Position numbers and translations under genes: made by a program. Shown here piece after piece: positions 34,240-42,543 of a stretch of DNA of 64,000 nt. The DNA is from Pseudorhodobacter antarcticus. GTDB taxonomy: Bacteria > Pseudomonadota > Alphaproteobacteria > Rhodobacterales > Rhodobacteraceae. The stretch lies in assembly GCA_945860375.1 (NCBI GenBank), contig CAMAQR010000002.1, forward strand, positions 124,001 through 188,000, in the 5' to 3' direction. The notes beneath the pieces were generated by a model that was not told where the DNA came from, did not search any database, and saw only the letters and a list, made by a program, of their open reading frames with translations. The number at the start of each line of letters is the position of its first letter. The stretch's first letter is position 1.

Positions 34240-35142
34240 TCAAGCGCCGTTCAGGCAATCGGCCAAAGTGGTGGCCAACCCGCGCATCAGGTTGGCATAG
34301 GCCTGCGGTCCCGGCTCCAATCCCGACCCCACCGGATCCAGTGCCGCGCCCGCGCGCGCGGTGGTGCCGTCCAGCAATTGCAGCAGCAGGGCAGGGTCGT
34401 GTTGCAATTCGGGAAAGACGCAAGTGACGTTGGCGATTGTGGCTTGCAGCTCCGCCAGATGCGCCACCCCCGGGGCCGTGGCATCGCCCATCGCCACCGA
34501 TCCCGCGGCGTTCAGACCGTAATGCGCGGTGAAATAGCCGTAGGCGTCGTGATAGGTGACGAAAGCGCGGTCCTTGAGCGGGGTCAACAGCTTGGTCAAT
34601 TCAGCGTCCAGCGCGGTGATCCGGTCCTTGGCCGCGATGGCGTTGGCGGTGTAGGTTTCGCTGTTGTCCGGATCGGCCAAGGCCAGTTGCACTGCGACCA
34701 TATCGATCCAGTGGGCGGCATTCGCCGGGTCCATCCAGGCGTGGGGATCAGCCCCGTCATGGCCATGGGCATCGGCTTCTTCGCTGTGATCATTATGACC
34801 CGCTTCACCATAGGCGCGGGTTTCGGTCTCTGGCTGATCCAACAGCGGCAGCGACACCATCCCGGTTTGCGCCCCTGCCAAGGCCCGATCCAGCCATGGC
34901 GTCAGCTCTGGGCCGATCCACACCATCAGGTCGGCCTCGGCGATCTGGTGCATCTGGCTGGGGCGCAGTTGGAAATCATGCTCATCCGCGCCCTTTTCCA
35001 GCAGCAGCACGGGGGTGCCCAGATCACCCATCACCTGCGCCACCAAAGCATGCACCGGGGGAATGTCAGTGATCACCTGCGGCACGTCAGCCATGGCGGT
35101 CAGCGGCAGGCTGGCCAAAAGTGACGATATAATATAACGCAT
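34240..35142 (-). CDS. znuA: Zinc ABC transporter substrate-binding protein
   Basis: A 300-residue periplasmic zinc-binding protein of the cluster A-I solute-binding family. A signal peptide (MRYIISSLLASLPLTAMA) is followed by DIPPVHALVAQVMGD (zinc ligand His about 31) and a histidine/acid-rich flexible loop (GHNDHSEEADAHGHDGADPH, about 118-137) typical of ZnuA. Further ligand regions are DPHAWMDP and AFVTYHDAYGYFTAHY (about 198-213). The ATG at 35142 has GAAAGGG upstream. It is divergent from zur, with a perfect Zur palindrome between. Confidence 0.96.
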   Translation of the reverse strand: MRYIISSLLASLPLTAMADVPQVITDIPPVHALVAQVMGDLGTPVLLLEKGADEHDFQLRPSQMHQIAEADLMVWIGPELTPWLDRALAGAQTGMVSLPLLDQPETETRAYGEAGHNDHSEEADAHGHDGADPHAWMDPANAAHWIDMVAVQLALADPDNSETYTANAIAAKDRITALDAELTKLLTPLKDRAFVTYHDAYGYFTAHYGLNAAGSVAMGDATAPGVAHLAELQATIANVTCVFPELQHDPALLLQLLDGTTARAGAALDPVGSGLEPGPQAYANLMRGLATTLADCLNGA

Positions 35143-35180
35143 TGCAAAGACCCTTTCGCTGCGGTTGGCGTTGAGGTAGT

Positions 35181-35197
35181 ATGTTATACTATAACAT
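35181..35197. promoter_or_regulatory. Zur box between znuA and zur-znuCB
   Basis: A perfect 17-base palindrome, ATGTTATA-C-TATAACAT, matching the alphaproteobacterial Zur operator. It lies 39 bases upstream of znuA and 15 bases upstream of zur, so zinc-loaded Zur can repress both transcripts and itself. Confidence 0.92.
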
Positions 35198-35211
35198 GTC
35201 AAGAGGCCAAG

Positions 35212-35730
35212 ATGCTCTCTCTCGCCGACCATCACACTTGCCCCGGCTGCGCCACCCCTGATCTGGCCTTCGCCGCCCATGACCATGGCCATTGCGCCGC
35301 AGATGCTTTGGCGCGGGCCGATGCCGTGATCGCGGAACGCGGCTTGCGGATGACCCCGGTGCGCCGCCGCACGCTTGAGATTTTGCTGGAGGCCCATCGT
35401 GCGTTGGGGGCCTATGATGTGCTGACGCGGTTGGCCGCCGAAGGCTTTGGCAACCAGCCCCCCGTGGCCTATCGCGCGCTGGAATTCTTGGAAGATCAGG
35501 GTCTTGCCCACCGCATCCGCCGCCTGAACGCCTTCACCGCCTGTATGCATCCGGGCGAGGCGCATGCCCCCGCCTTTCTGATCTGTCGTGCCTGCAACAC
35601 CGTGGCCGAGGCCCCCGCCGCCGCTGTTCTGGCCGCTTTGGAGGCCGCCGCCGCCCACAGCGGCTTCGAGGTCGAGCGCAGCAATATAGAGGCGTTGGGC
35701 CTGTGCCCCGCCTGCAAAGTCGCCGCATGA
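35212..35730 (+). CDS. zur: Zinc uptake regulator, Fur family
   Basis: A 172-residue Fur-family repressor. The N-terminus is rich in His and Cys (HHTCPGCATPDLAFAAHDHG), followed by a winged helix (GLRMTPVRRRTLEILLEAHR, about 44-63) and the dimerisation domain with two CxxC structural zinc pairs (ICRAC about 124 and LCPAC about 165). Neighbouring znu genes and the Zur box identify it as Zur and not Fur. The stop overlaps the znuC start (ATGA). Confidence 0.94.
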   Translation: MLSLADHHTCPGCATPDLAFAAHDHGHCAADALARADAVIAERGLRMTPVRRRTLEILLEAHRALGAYDVLTRLAAEGFGNQPPVAYRALEFLEDQGLAHRIRRLNAFTACMHPGEAHAPAFLICRACNTVAEAPAAAVLAALEAAAAHSGFEVERSNIEALGLCPACKVAA

Positions 35731-36500
35731 GCCTGATTTCCGCGCAAGACCTGTCGGTGCGGTTCGGGGCCGAGGACGTGCTGTCCGGCGTCACCCTTGC
35801 CATCGAACAAGGCGAGATTGTCACCATCCTTGGCCCCAACGGGTCGGGCAAATCCACCTTGCTGCGGGCGCTGTTGGGTATTCTGCCTTTGTCCAAGGGC
35901 TCTGTCGTCCGCGCGCCGGGGCTGCGATTGGGCTATGTGCCGCAAAAACTGGCGGTGGATCGGTCGATGCCGATGACGGTGCGGCGGTTCCTGTCGCTGC
36001 CCGTGCGCGTGAGCGATGCCGAGGCCACGGCGGCGCTGGCCCGTGTGGGTCTGCCCGATCTGGAACAGCGGCAAATGACGGGCCTGTCGGGCGGGCAGTT
36101 TCAGCGTGTGCTGCTGGCCCGCGCCCTGCTGTCCGCGCCGCAACTGCTGATACTGGATGAACCCACGCAGGGGCTCGATCAACTCGGCGAGGCGGCGTTT
36201 TACCGCCTGATCGAAGAGGTCCGCCACGACACCGGGGCTGCGATCTTGATGGTCAGCCATGATCTGCATGTGGTGATGGCGGCGTCGGATCGGGTGATCT
36301 GTCTGAACGGCCATATTTGCTGCCAAGGCGCGCCACATGTGGTGTCGAACGCGCCGGAATACCGCGCATTGTTCGGGATGGGCAGCATGGGCGCGCTGGC
36401 GCTTTATCAACACCAGCACGACCACAGCCACGCGCCCGATGCCCCCGACGCGCATGGCCGCGCACCGTCGCATCCGCATCACGGACACAACCATGCTTGA
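35727..36500 (+). CDS. znuC: Zinc ABC transporter ATP-binding protein
   Basis: A 257-residue ATPase of the ZnuABC importer. Walker A GPNGSGKST (about 37), signature LSGGQFQR (about 120) and Walker B LLILDEPTQGLDQ (about 140) are intact, with a switch histidine in MVSHDLHVV (about 173). An unusual His/Asp-rich tail (QHQHDHSHAPDA ... HPHHGHNHA, last 30 residues) may buffer or sense zinc. Overlaps zur by four bases and znuB by eight, so the three are translated as a unit. Confidence 0.96.
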   Translation: MSLISAQDLSVRFGAEDVLSGVTLAIEQGEIVTILGPNGSGKSTLLRALLGILPLSKGSVVRAPGLRLGYVPQKLAVDRSMPMTVRRFLSLPVRVSDAEATAALARVGLPDLEQRQMTGLSGGQFQRVLLARALLSAPQLLILDEPTQGLDQLGEAAFYRLIEEVRHDTGAAILMVSHDLHVVMAASDRVICLNGHICCQGAPHVVSNAPEYRALFGMGSMGALALYQHQHDHSHAPDAPDAHGRAPSHPHHGHNHA

Positions 36501-37284
36501 TGATTTCCTTTTGCGCGCGGTTTTGGCCGGGTTGGGGTTGGCCTTGGCCACCGGGCCCTTGGGCAGCTTTGTGATCTGGCGGCGGATGGCTTATTTCGGC
36601 GATGCCACCGCCCATGCGGCCATTCTGGGTGTGGCTTTGGCCTTGGCGCTGAACCTGCCCATCGCGGCAGGCACGCTGATTGTGGCGCTGAGCATGGCCA
36701 CGACCGTGTCAACGCTGGCCGCCAAAGGCTGGGCGATGGACACCACTTTGGGGGTGCTGGCACATGGGGCGCTGGCCTTTGGACTGGTGGCGATTTCTTA
36801 TGTGCCGGGGGTGCGGTCTGACCTGTCCGGCTATCTGTTCGGCGACATTCTGGCGGTGACGCCGGGTGATCTGGGTCTGATCTGGGGCGGTGCTGGCCTT
36901 GTGGTGGCGCTTCTGGCATGGCGTTGGCAGGCGCTGCTGACGGCGACGCTGAACGAAGACCTTGCCCATGCCTCTGGCCTGAATCCCGACCGTGAGCGGT
37001 TGGTGCTGACGCTGGCCTTGGCGGTGGTGGTGGCGGTGGCGCTGAAGGTGGTGGGCGCATTGCTGATCGCGGCCATGCTGATCATTCCTGCCGCTGCCGC
37101 GCGCGGCTTGGCCCGCACGCCCGAATCCATGGCCATTCTGGCCGTGGTGATCGGGGCTCTGGCGGCCTTGGGCGGGTTGGCGTTGTCGCTGTGGCAAGAC
37201 ACCCCTGCCGGACCTTCCATCGTCAGTACCGCTGCGATCCTGTTTGCGCTGGTCGCTGTCTTTGGCAAAATGCGCCGCGGCTGA
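36493..37284 (+). CDS. znuB: Zinc ABC transporter permease
   Basis: A 263-residue integral membrane protein of the ABC-3 family, with about eight helices. It starts MLDDFLLRAVLAGLGLALAT; the family segment FVIWRRMAYFGDATAHAAIL (about 25-44) is conserved, as is the helix LKVVGALLIAAMLIIPAAAA (about 186-205). It overlaps the end of znuC by eight bases. With ZnuA and ZnuC it forms the high-affinity zinc importer. Confidence 0.96.
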   Translation: MLDDFLLRAVLAGLGLALATGPLGSFVIWRRMAYFGDATAHAAILGVALALALNLPIAAGTLIVALSMATTVSTLAAKGWAMDTTLGVLAHGALAFGLVAISYVPGVRSDLSGYLFGDILAVTPGDLGLIWGGAGLVVALLAWRWQALLTATLNEDLAHASGLNPDRERLVLTLALAVVVAVALKVVGALLIAAMLIIPAAAARGLARTPESMAILAVVIGALAALGGLALSLWQDTPAGPSIVSTAAILFALVAVFGKMRRG

Positions 37285-37360
37285 GGCAATCCGTGTACGG
37301 GTGGGGCGGCAGAGAGCCCCTTGTGCTTGACGCCAGCGCACCAATCGCCACACTGGCCAA

Positions 37361-38098
37361 ATGTTCCCAATCCGCGACCATAACCCCTCGGGGCGAGTGC
37401 CTTTTGTCACCTACGCTCTGATCCTGACCAATATCGGGGTGTTTCTGGCTTATTGGCTGACCATCACCGACCAGAATCAACTGGGCTGGTTCTTTTACAC
37501 CTGGGGGCTTGTGGCAGACCGCACCATGGCGGGCGGTGCGCCGCAAACCCTGATCACCCATATGTTCCTGCACGGTGGCTGGCTGCATCTGGCGGGCAAC
37601 ATGCTGTTCTTGTGGATCTTTGGCGACAATCTGGAAGAAGAGATGGGGCATTACCGCTTTGCCCTGTTCTATCTGGCCGCAGGTCTTGCGGCGGCGGCGT
37701 TGCAGATCGCGGCGGATCCTGCGGCGGATGTGCCGATGGTGGGCGCGTCGGGCGCGATTGCAGGGGTGTTGGGCGGCTATCTGCTGCTGTTTCCGCGCGC
37801 GCGGGTCGATGTTCTGTTCATCTTTGTGATCTTTTTCCGCATCTTCGCCATCCCGGCCTGGGTCGTGCTCGGGGTCTGGTTCGCGTTGCAACTGTTCAAC
37901 GGCGCGGTGGGGCCTGCGGATGGGGTGGCCTATCTCGCTCATGTCGGCGGGTTCATCGGCGGTGTGGTTTTGGCCGTGCCAGTGCTGTTGCGCCGGGGCG
38001 GGCGGGCATTCTGGACGCGCACACAAGGCCATCCGCCGCACCCGGCAGCAGAATACAAGCTGTCGAAATCGCGCATTCCACCAGTGCGCAAGCGTTAA
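37361..38098 (+). CDS. Rhomboid-family intramembrane serine protease
   Basis: A 245-residue membrane protease with six predicted helices. The L1-loop and helix 2 motif THMFLHGGWLHLAGNMLFLW (about 66-85), the catalytic serine in VGASGAIAGVLGG (about 130) and the catalytic histidine in YLAHVGGFIGG (about 197) are intact, so it should be active. The basic C-terminus (SKSRIPPVRKR) is cytoplasmic. Natural substrates are unknown. No strong ribosome site is visible. It is convergent with suhB. Confidence 0.92.
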   Translation: MFPIRDHNPSGRVPFVTYALILTNIGVFLAYWLTITDQNQLGWFFYTWGLVADRTMAGGAPQTLITHMFLHGGWLHLAGNMLFLWIFGDNLEEEMGHYRFALFYLAAGLAAAALQIAADPAADVPMVGASGAIAGVLGGYLLLFPRARVDVLFIFVIFFRIFAIPAWVVLGVWFALQLFNGAVGPADGVAYLAHVGGFIGGVVLAVPVLLRRGGRAFWTRTQGHPPHPAAEYKLSKSRIPPVRKR

Positions 38099-38108
38099 AG
38101 CGCGGCGA

Positions 38109-38897
38109 TCACTCGTTGCGGATGATCTTGCGGAACCCTTCAAACAGCGGGTCATTGGCGCAGATGACGGCGCCTTTTTCCAGAATGTCATCGCCCTCAC
38201 GGATGGCCGAAATCATGCCGCCCGCTTCTTTCACCAGCAAGATCCCGGCAGCGATGTCCCAGGCTTTCAACTCGCGTTCCCAATAGCCATCGTAACGGCC
38301 TGCAGCGACGTAAGCCAAGTCGAGCGAGGCAGCGCCCCAACGACGCACACCCGCACAGGCAGGCATCAGCCGCGCCAGATCGGCCAAGGTGGCGGGCAGG
38401 GTTTTCTTGGCACCAAACGGCACACCCGTGGCAAACACCGCCTCGTGCATGGCGCGACGGCCCGACACCCGCAAGCGGCGGTCGTTCATCCAGGTGCCCG
38501 AACCTTTCTCGGCCCAGAACATCTCGTCCTTGGCGGCGTCAAATACCACCGCCGACACGATTTCGCCCTTATGCTCCAGCGCGATGGAAATCGCCCAATG
38601 CGGCATGCCGTGCAGGAAATTGGTGGTGCCGTCCAGCGGATCGACGATCCAGCGGCGGGTGGGGTCTGCCCCCTCGTCGCCGCCGGTTTCCTCGCCCAGC
38701 CAGCCATAGGTTGGGCGCGCGCCCATCAGATCTTCCTTGATCATCCGTTCGGCTTCGCGGTCGGCTTTCGACACAAAGTCGCCCGGACCCTTGGTGGACA
38801 CCTGCAGGTTTTCGACTTCGCGGAAGTCTTTCACAAGGCTTTTGCCCGCACGACGCGCGGCCTTGATCATCAGGTTCAGGTTGGCAGTGCCTTGCAT
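38109..38897 (-). CDS. suhB: Inositol-1-monophosphatase, SuhB type
   Basis: A 262-residue Mg2+-dependent phosphatase close to E. coli SuhB. Metal-site motifs GEETGG (about 66), RWIVDPLDGTTNFLHG (about 79-94) and the C-terminal KAWDIAAGILLVKEAGG (about 208) are intact; SLDLAYVAAGRYDGYWE matches SuhB closely. Besides hydrolysing inositol phosphates, SuhB acts in rRNA transcription antitermination in E. coli; whether that holds here is inference. A GGAG ribosome site precedes the ATG. Confidence 0.9.
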   Translation of the reverse strand: MQGTANLNLMIKAARRAGKSLVKDFREVENLQVSTKGPGDFVSKADREAERMIKEDLMGARPTYGWLGEETGGDEGADPTRRWIVDPLDGTTNFLHGMPHWAISIALEHKGEIVSAVVFDAAKDEMFWAEKGSGTWMNDRRLRVSGRRAMHEAVFATGVPFGAKKTLPATLADLARLMPACAGVRRWGAASLDLAYVAAGRYDGYWERELKAWDIAAGILLVKEAGGMISAIREGDDILEKGAVICANDPLFEGFRKIIRNE

Positions 38898-38987
38898 GGC
38901 GGGACTCCGGTCGGTTCAAGCTGCGGGGCATACACGCGGCGGGGCCATAAGTGAAGGGCTGGACGCTTGCAAAATGCGCGCCCGCCG

Positions 38988-40496
38988 TCAGCCCTGCATT
39001 TCGGCGGCAAAGAACGGCTCGGGATCATCCACCTCGACCAGCCGGCGCTTTTCGATCTGCCAAAAGCGGTTGGCGACGTTGCGCACGAAACTGCGGTCAT
39101 GGCTGACCAGCAGGCAGGTGGCACCTTGGTCCAGCAGTTCGGATTCCAGCGCTTCTTGGCCCTCGATGTCCAAATGGTTGGTCGGTTCGTCCAGCAGGTA
39201 GAAGTTGGGGTTCGACAGCCGCAACAGCAGCATCGCCAGCCGCGCCTTTTGGCCGCCCGACAGTTTGCCCAGCGGTTTGTCCTGCCAATCCGGTTTCACC
39301 CCGGCCCCGGCCAGCAAGGTCTTGGCGGTCTGATCGGGGACAAATCCCGTGACCAGTGCAAAGGGCGTCGCCGTATCCGGCAGTTGCGCCAGCATCTGAT
39401 CAGAATAGCCCAAAGCCAGCGTTGACGCCGCCTTGATCGTCGGATGACCCGCGCGGATGGCGGCCAGTATCGCCGTCACCATCTGGGTTTTGCCCGCGCC
39501 ATTGCGACCCAGAATGACCACCCTGTCGCCGCGTTCGATCCATTTCTGCCCGGTGGAAAACAGCGCCCGCCCGTCTGGCGTTGTGATCGGCGCATCGTCC
39601 AGCGTGATCAGCGCCTTGGCATGGGTGCCGGAATTGGCCAGCTTGATCGCCCCCGCCGAACCTTCCTTATGGGCCGGGCGCGACGCCGCCTCGATCTTGT
39701 CGGCGCGGTCTTTCAACTGTTTGGTCTTGGTGATCAGCAGGTCCGAGCCCGAGTTGATGCCGATGTTTTTAAGCTTGGCCGCTTGGCGGCGCAGTTGATC
39801 CGCCTTGGCCTGATCATTTTCAAACCGCCGCCCGTCGGCTGCGTCCATATCGTCCAGTGCCGCCTTGGCACGGGTGTAGGGCAGGGCAAAGGCGCGGCTG
39901 CCAGCGGTGCGCAAAAACAGGCTGCGGGTGGTGGCCGCGTCAAGGAACGCGCGATCATGGCTGGTGGTGATCACCGCCACGTCGCGGGGCAGGGCGTTCA
40001 GCCAGCTCTGCAACTGGCCAATACGGGCCAGATCAAGGTGGTTGGTGGGTTCATCCAGTAGGTAGACGTCGGGTTCCGTCACCGCCGCGCGGGCCAGCAG
40101 GGCAGTGCGTTGCCAGCCGCCCGACAGGGCCGAAAGGGCGGTGTCGCGGAAGGTTTCAGGCACGCCCAGATCGTCCAGCACGATATCAACGCGCCAGCCT
40201 TCATGGTCGGCTTGGTCCGGTGTCAAAGCCGCCAGCACCGCCGCGCGGAAGGTCAGTGCCAATAGGGCGGATGGCACGTCTTGCTCCACCAGCGCCGCCA
40301 CAAGACCGCGCGACCGGGTGATATCGCCTTTGGTCGGCTCCAACACCCCGGCCAGACAGCGCAACAGCGAAGATTTGCCGCGCCCGTTGGCGGCGATCAG
40401 GCCAAGGCGGTCGCCTGCCGAGACGGTGAAGGTCAGGTCGGAAAACAGCGGGCTGCCAAGGGTCAGCGACAGCGATTTGACGGCAAGGAGGGTCAT
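38988..40496 (-). CDS. ABC-F family ATPase
   Basis: A 502-residue soluble protein with two ABC ATPase domains and no membrane part, the ABC-F layout of ribosome-associated factors. Domain 1 has Walker A ANGRGKSS and signature LSGGWQR (about 116); domain 2 has Walker A GRNGAGKT (about 328) and signature LSGGQKAR (about 418), each followed by a Walker B ending DEPTNHLD. The linker (about 210-270) is short, with KADQLRRQAAKLKN. At 502 residues it is shorter than Uup or EttA. Role: probable translation factor. The ribosome site is weak, and a leader ORF lies upstream. Confidence 0.92.
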   Translation of the reverse strand: MTLLAVKSLSLTLGSPLFSDLTFTVSAGDRLGLIAANGRGKSSLLRCLAGVLEPTKGDITRSRGLVAALVEQDVPSALLALTFRAAVLAALTPDQADHEGWRVDIVLDDLGVPETFRDTALSALSGGWQRTALLARAAVTEPDVYLLDEPTNHLDLARIGQLQSWLNALPRDVAVITTSHDRAFLDAATTRSLFLRTAGSRAFALPYTRAKAALDDMDAADGRRFENDQAKADQLRRQAAKLKNIGINSGSDLLITKTKQLKDRADKIEAASRPAHKEGSAGAIKLANSGTHAKALITLDDAPITTPDGRALFSTGQKWIERGDRVVILGRNGAGKTQMVTAILAAIRAGHPTIKAASTLALGYSDQMLAQLPDTATPFALVTGFVPDQTAKTLLAGAGVKPDWQDKPLGKLSGGQKARLAMLLLRLSNPNFYLLDEPTNHLDIEGQEALESELLDQGATCLLVSHDRSFVRNVANRFWQIEKRRLVEVDDPEPFFAAEMQG

Positions 40497-40562
40497 GATG
40501 GGGTCCGAGATAAAAGGGTCGGCGCAAGGCGCCAGATCGGGCGGACCAGCGGTAAGGCCAGA

Positions 40563-40631
40563 TCAGCCCCGCGACAGAGGCGGGGCAAGAACAGGGCCAC
40601 AGGTGCGCGGGCGGCAAGATTGGATCGTCAT
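40563..40631 (-). CDS. Candidate 22-residue leader peptide upstream of the ABC-F gene
   Basis: A short ORF (MTIQSCRPRTCGPVLAPPLS then RG) with a G-rich ribosome site before its ATG. Its stop is immediately followed by a perfect hairpin GCCCCGC/GCGGGGC (40566-40586 overlapping the last codons), and the ABC-F gene begins 66 bases downstream with a poor ribosome site. Several ABC-F genes are controlled by leader-peptide attenuation, so this layout is suggestive. It may equally be chance. Confidence 0.35.
   Translation of the reverse strand: MTIQSCRPRTCGPVLAPPLSRG
40566..40586 (-). promoter_or_regulatory. Hairpin overlapping the leader ORF of the ABC-F gene
   Basis: Perfect 7-bp stem GCCCCGC/GCGGGGC with a 7-base loop. 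A second smaller inverted repeat, GGCGC/GCGCC, lies between it and the ABC-F start (near 40526-40538). Together they could form an attenuator. Confidence 0.4.
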
Positions 40632-40687
40632 GGCACCCCCCTTGTTTGGCGAGCAGATTACCGTCCTTTCGCTCCGGCGCAAGGGGG

Positions 40688-41545
40688 CTACCCGGCCTTG
40701 TGGTGCTTATCCGCGCGCTTGTCACCAAACAGTTGGCGGCTTTCCAGATGCTCGCGTTGCGCGCGGTAGAATGCGGTCAGGAAGTCCAGTCGCTCTGACG
40801 GCAGCACCCGGTCGGCATAGCCGATCTTGGTGATGATCGCCTGCGTGACCCGTTCCACCTCGGTCTGGTAGGTCGGCGATTTCGAGGTATCGCGCAGGAT
40901 CGACTCCAGCGTTTGCAACTCATAGCGGCCGTAATGGTCCAGATGCACCGGCAGAAATTCAAACCGCACCGCAAGGGCCGCTGCCAGATCGGGCAACAAC
41001 ACCGGGCGCGGCTGTTCCACCACAATCGTGCCCGCCAGAATATCGCCCACCCGCTGCCGCTTGCGGTTGAACAGCGGCACAAGGATCACAAACAAGATCC
41101 ACCCCAGCAGCAACAGCACCGAAATCCAGTCCGTCCCGGTGGTGAACATCATGGTGGCCGGGGTGAACACCTCGACCTCTTTCATCAGGTTGCGCGCGGT
41201 GATCTGATGCGGCGTCAGGCGGCGGCCATTGGCACTGATCACCCGGATTTTCACGATGCGCTTGCCAAGCGTGCGGCCGTTCCAGACCAGTTCGGACAGG
41301 ATGTAATAGGGGATGCGCACGAAAAAGATCAGCAGCATGAACGCAGCACCCAAGGCCGAATGGGGCAGAAGGTTCATCCAGACCACGGCCCAGATCAGCA
41401 GGCCAAGCCCGACATAGGTGATCATCAGGTCCAGAAACTGCGCCCCAAACCGCGCGCCAAGGCTTGCCACTTCAAAACTGACAGGCACGCCTTCGGGCGG
41501 GATGAAGTCTTGCAGACGGCGCTTGGGGGTGGCCGATTTGGTCAT
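40688..41545 (-). CDS. RDD-family membrane protein
   Basis: A 285-residue protein. The RDD domain occupies about residues 25-165: LGARFGAQFLDLMITYVGLG in the first helix with the conserved Arg and Asp, ELVWNGRTLGKRIVKIRVIS after the second, and RKRQRVGDILAGTIVVEQ near its end. About 115 soluble residues follow. RDD proteins are often antiporters or unknown. Last gene of the MoxR/DUF58 operon; its ATG at 41545 overlaps the SpoIIM-family stop (ATGA), fixing the start. Confidence 0.88.
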   Translation of the reverse strand: MTKSATPKRRLQDFIPPEGVPVSFEVASLGARFGAQFLDLMITYVGLGLLIWAVVWMNLLPHSALGAAFMLLIFFVRIPYYILSELVWNGRTLGKRIVKIRVISANGRRLTPHQITARNLMKEVEVFTPATMMFTTGTDWISVLLLLGWILFVILVPLFNRKRQRVGDILAGTIVVEQPRPVLLPDLAAALAVRFEFLPVHLDHYGRYELQTLESILRDTSKSPTYQTEVERVTQAIITKIGYADRVLPSERLDFLTAFYRAQREHLESRQLFGDKRADKHHKAG

Positions 41546-42543
41546 GTGCGGCGTCCCGACAGGGTGAGCCATGCCAACCAGCCCAGCCCAAAACCCCAGC
41601 CAATCATCAGGCGCAGTTCCGGCGATTGCACCCATTGCCGCAAAAAGCCTTCGATGAAGGCGGCCACGATCAGCATCAGCCCGGCCAGCACCATCAGCTT
41701 GACTGCGTCGCGCCCATGCAGGCGCAGCGACTCCCGCCGCGTCAGATCGCCCGGCATCAACACCGACAGCCCGATCCGCGCGCCCCCGGCGCAGGCAAAG
41801 CAGATCGCCGACATCTCGGTCACACCATGGATCGACAGCCATGCGAACAGATCATAGCCAAGGCCTTTGGCGGCAAACATGCCGTAAAACGCGCCCAAAA
41901 GCAGGCCGTTGTAGAAGGTCAGCAGGAAACTGGGCACCGACAGGAAAATCCCCAAGGCAAAGACCAGAATGGCAACCTGAGTGTTGTGCGAAAACAGAAA
42001 GCTGGCGAAAAAACCAAGGCTTTCCGAGTCTTGGCTGGCCCCGTCATACAGCGATTGGCGCAGATACTCGGCCGATGCGGCCGGGGTGCGCCCATCGGAC
42101 AGATTGGACGGCACAAAGCTGAAATACCAGGATGGGTCTTGTTGAAACAGGATATAACCCACAACGAACCCGCCGATCATCGCCAGAAAGCCGATGAACA
42201 GCGGCACCGCTGACCTGCGCACCGCCTGCGGAATGCCCTGCCGGATCAACGTGGTTAACAGCCCGCGCAGGCTGGCTTGCGGCGCATAGACCACCAGATA
42301 GGCCCGCGCACAGAGCCGCTCGAGATAGGTCAGCAGCGCAAGGTCCAAGGAGATATCCCGCGCCACGGACAGTGAATTCATCGCCTGACGGTAGCAAGTC
42401 GCCAGATCGCGCGCCTCGTCATAGCTCAGTCCCGCAGCACCCAGACTTTCGGTTTTCGCGACCAGAGCATCCAGCCGTTTCCAGCTGGCCTCACGCTCCA
42501 GACGGAACCGGGCGGATCGCAGCAGATCGGGCTTTGCCGTCAT
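41542..42543 (-). CDS. SpoIIM-family (stage II sporulation protein M) membrane protein
   Basis: A 333-residue integral membrane protein. A soluble helical N-terminus (about 1-100) is followed by five or more helices, including SAVPLFIGFLAMIGGFVVGY (about 110) and LLTFYNGLLLGAFYGMFAAK, matching the SpoIIM/DUF95 family. The segment FAWLSIHGVTEMSAICFACA with GGARIGLSVL is conserved. Non-sporulating bacteria commonly encode it beside MoxR and DUF58, as here. Overlaps both neighbours by four bases. Confidence 0.9.
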   Translation of the reverse strand: MTAKPDLLRSARFRLEREASWKRLDALVAKTESLGAAGLSYDEARDLATCYRQAMNSLSVARDISLDLALLTYLERLCARAYLVVYAPQASLRGLLTTLIRQGIPQAVRRSAVPLFIGFLAMIGGFVVGYILFQQDPSWYFSFVPSNLSDGRTPAASAEYLRQSLYDGASQDSESLGFFASFLFSHNTQVAILVFALGIFLSVPSFLLTFYNGLLLGAFYGMFAAKGLGYDLFAWLSIHGVTEMSAICFACAGGARIGLSVLMPGDLTRRESLRLHGRDAVKLMVLAGLMLIVAAFIEGFLRQWVQSPELRLMIGWGFGLGWLAWLTLSGRRT

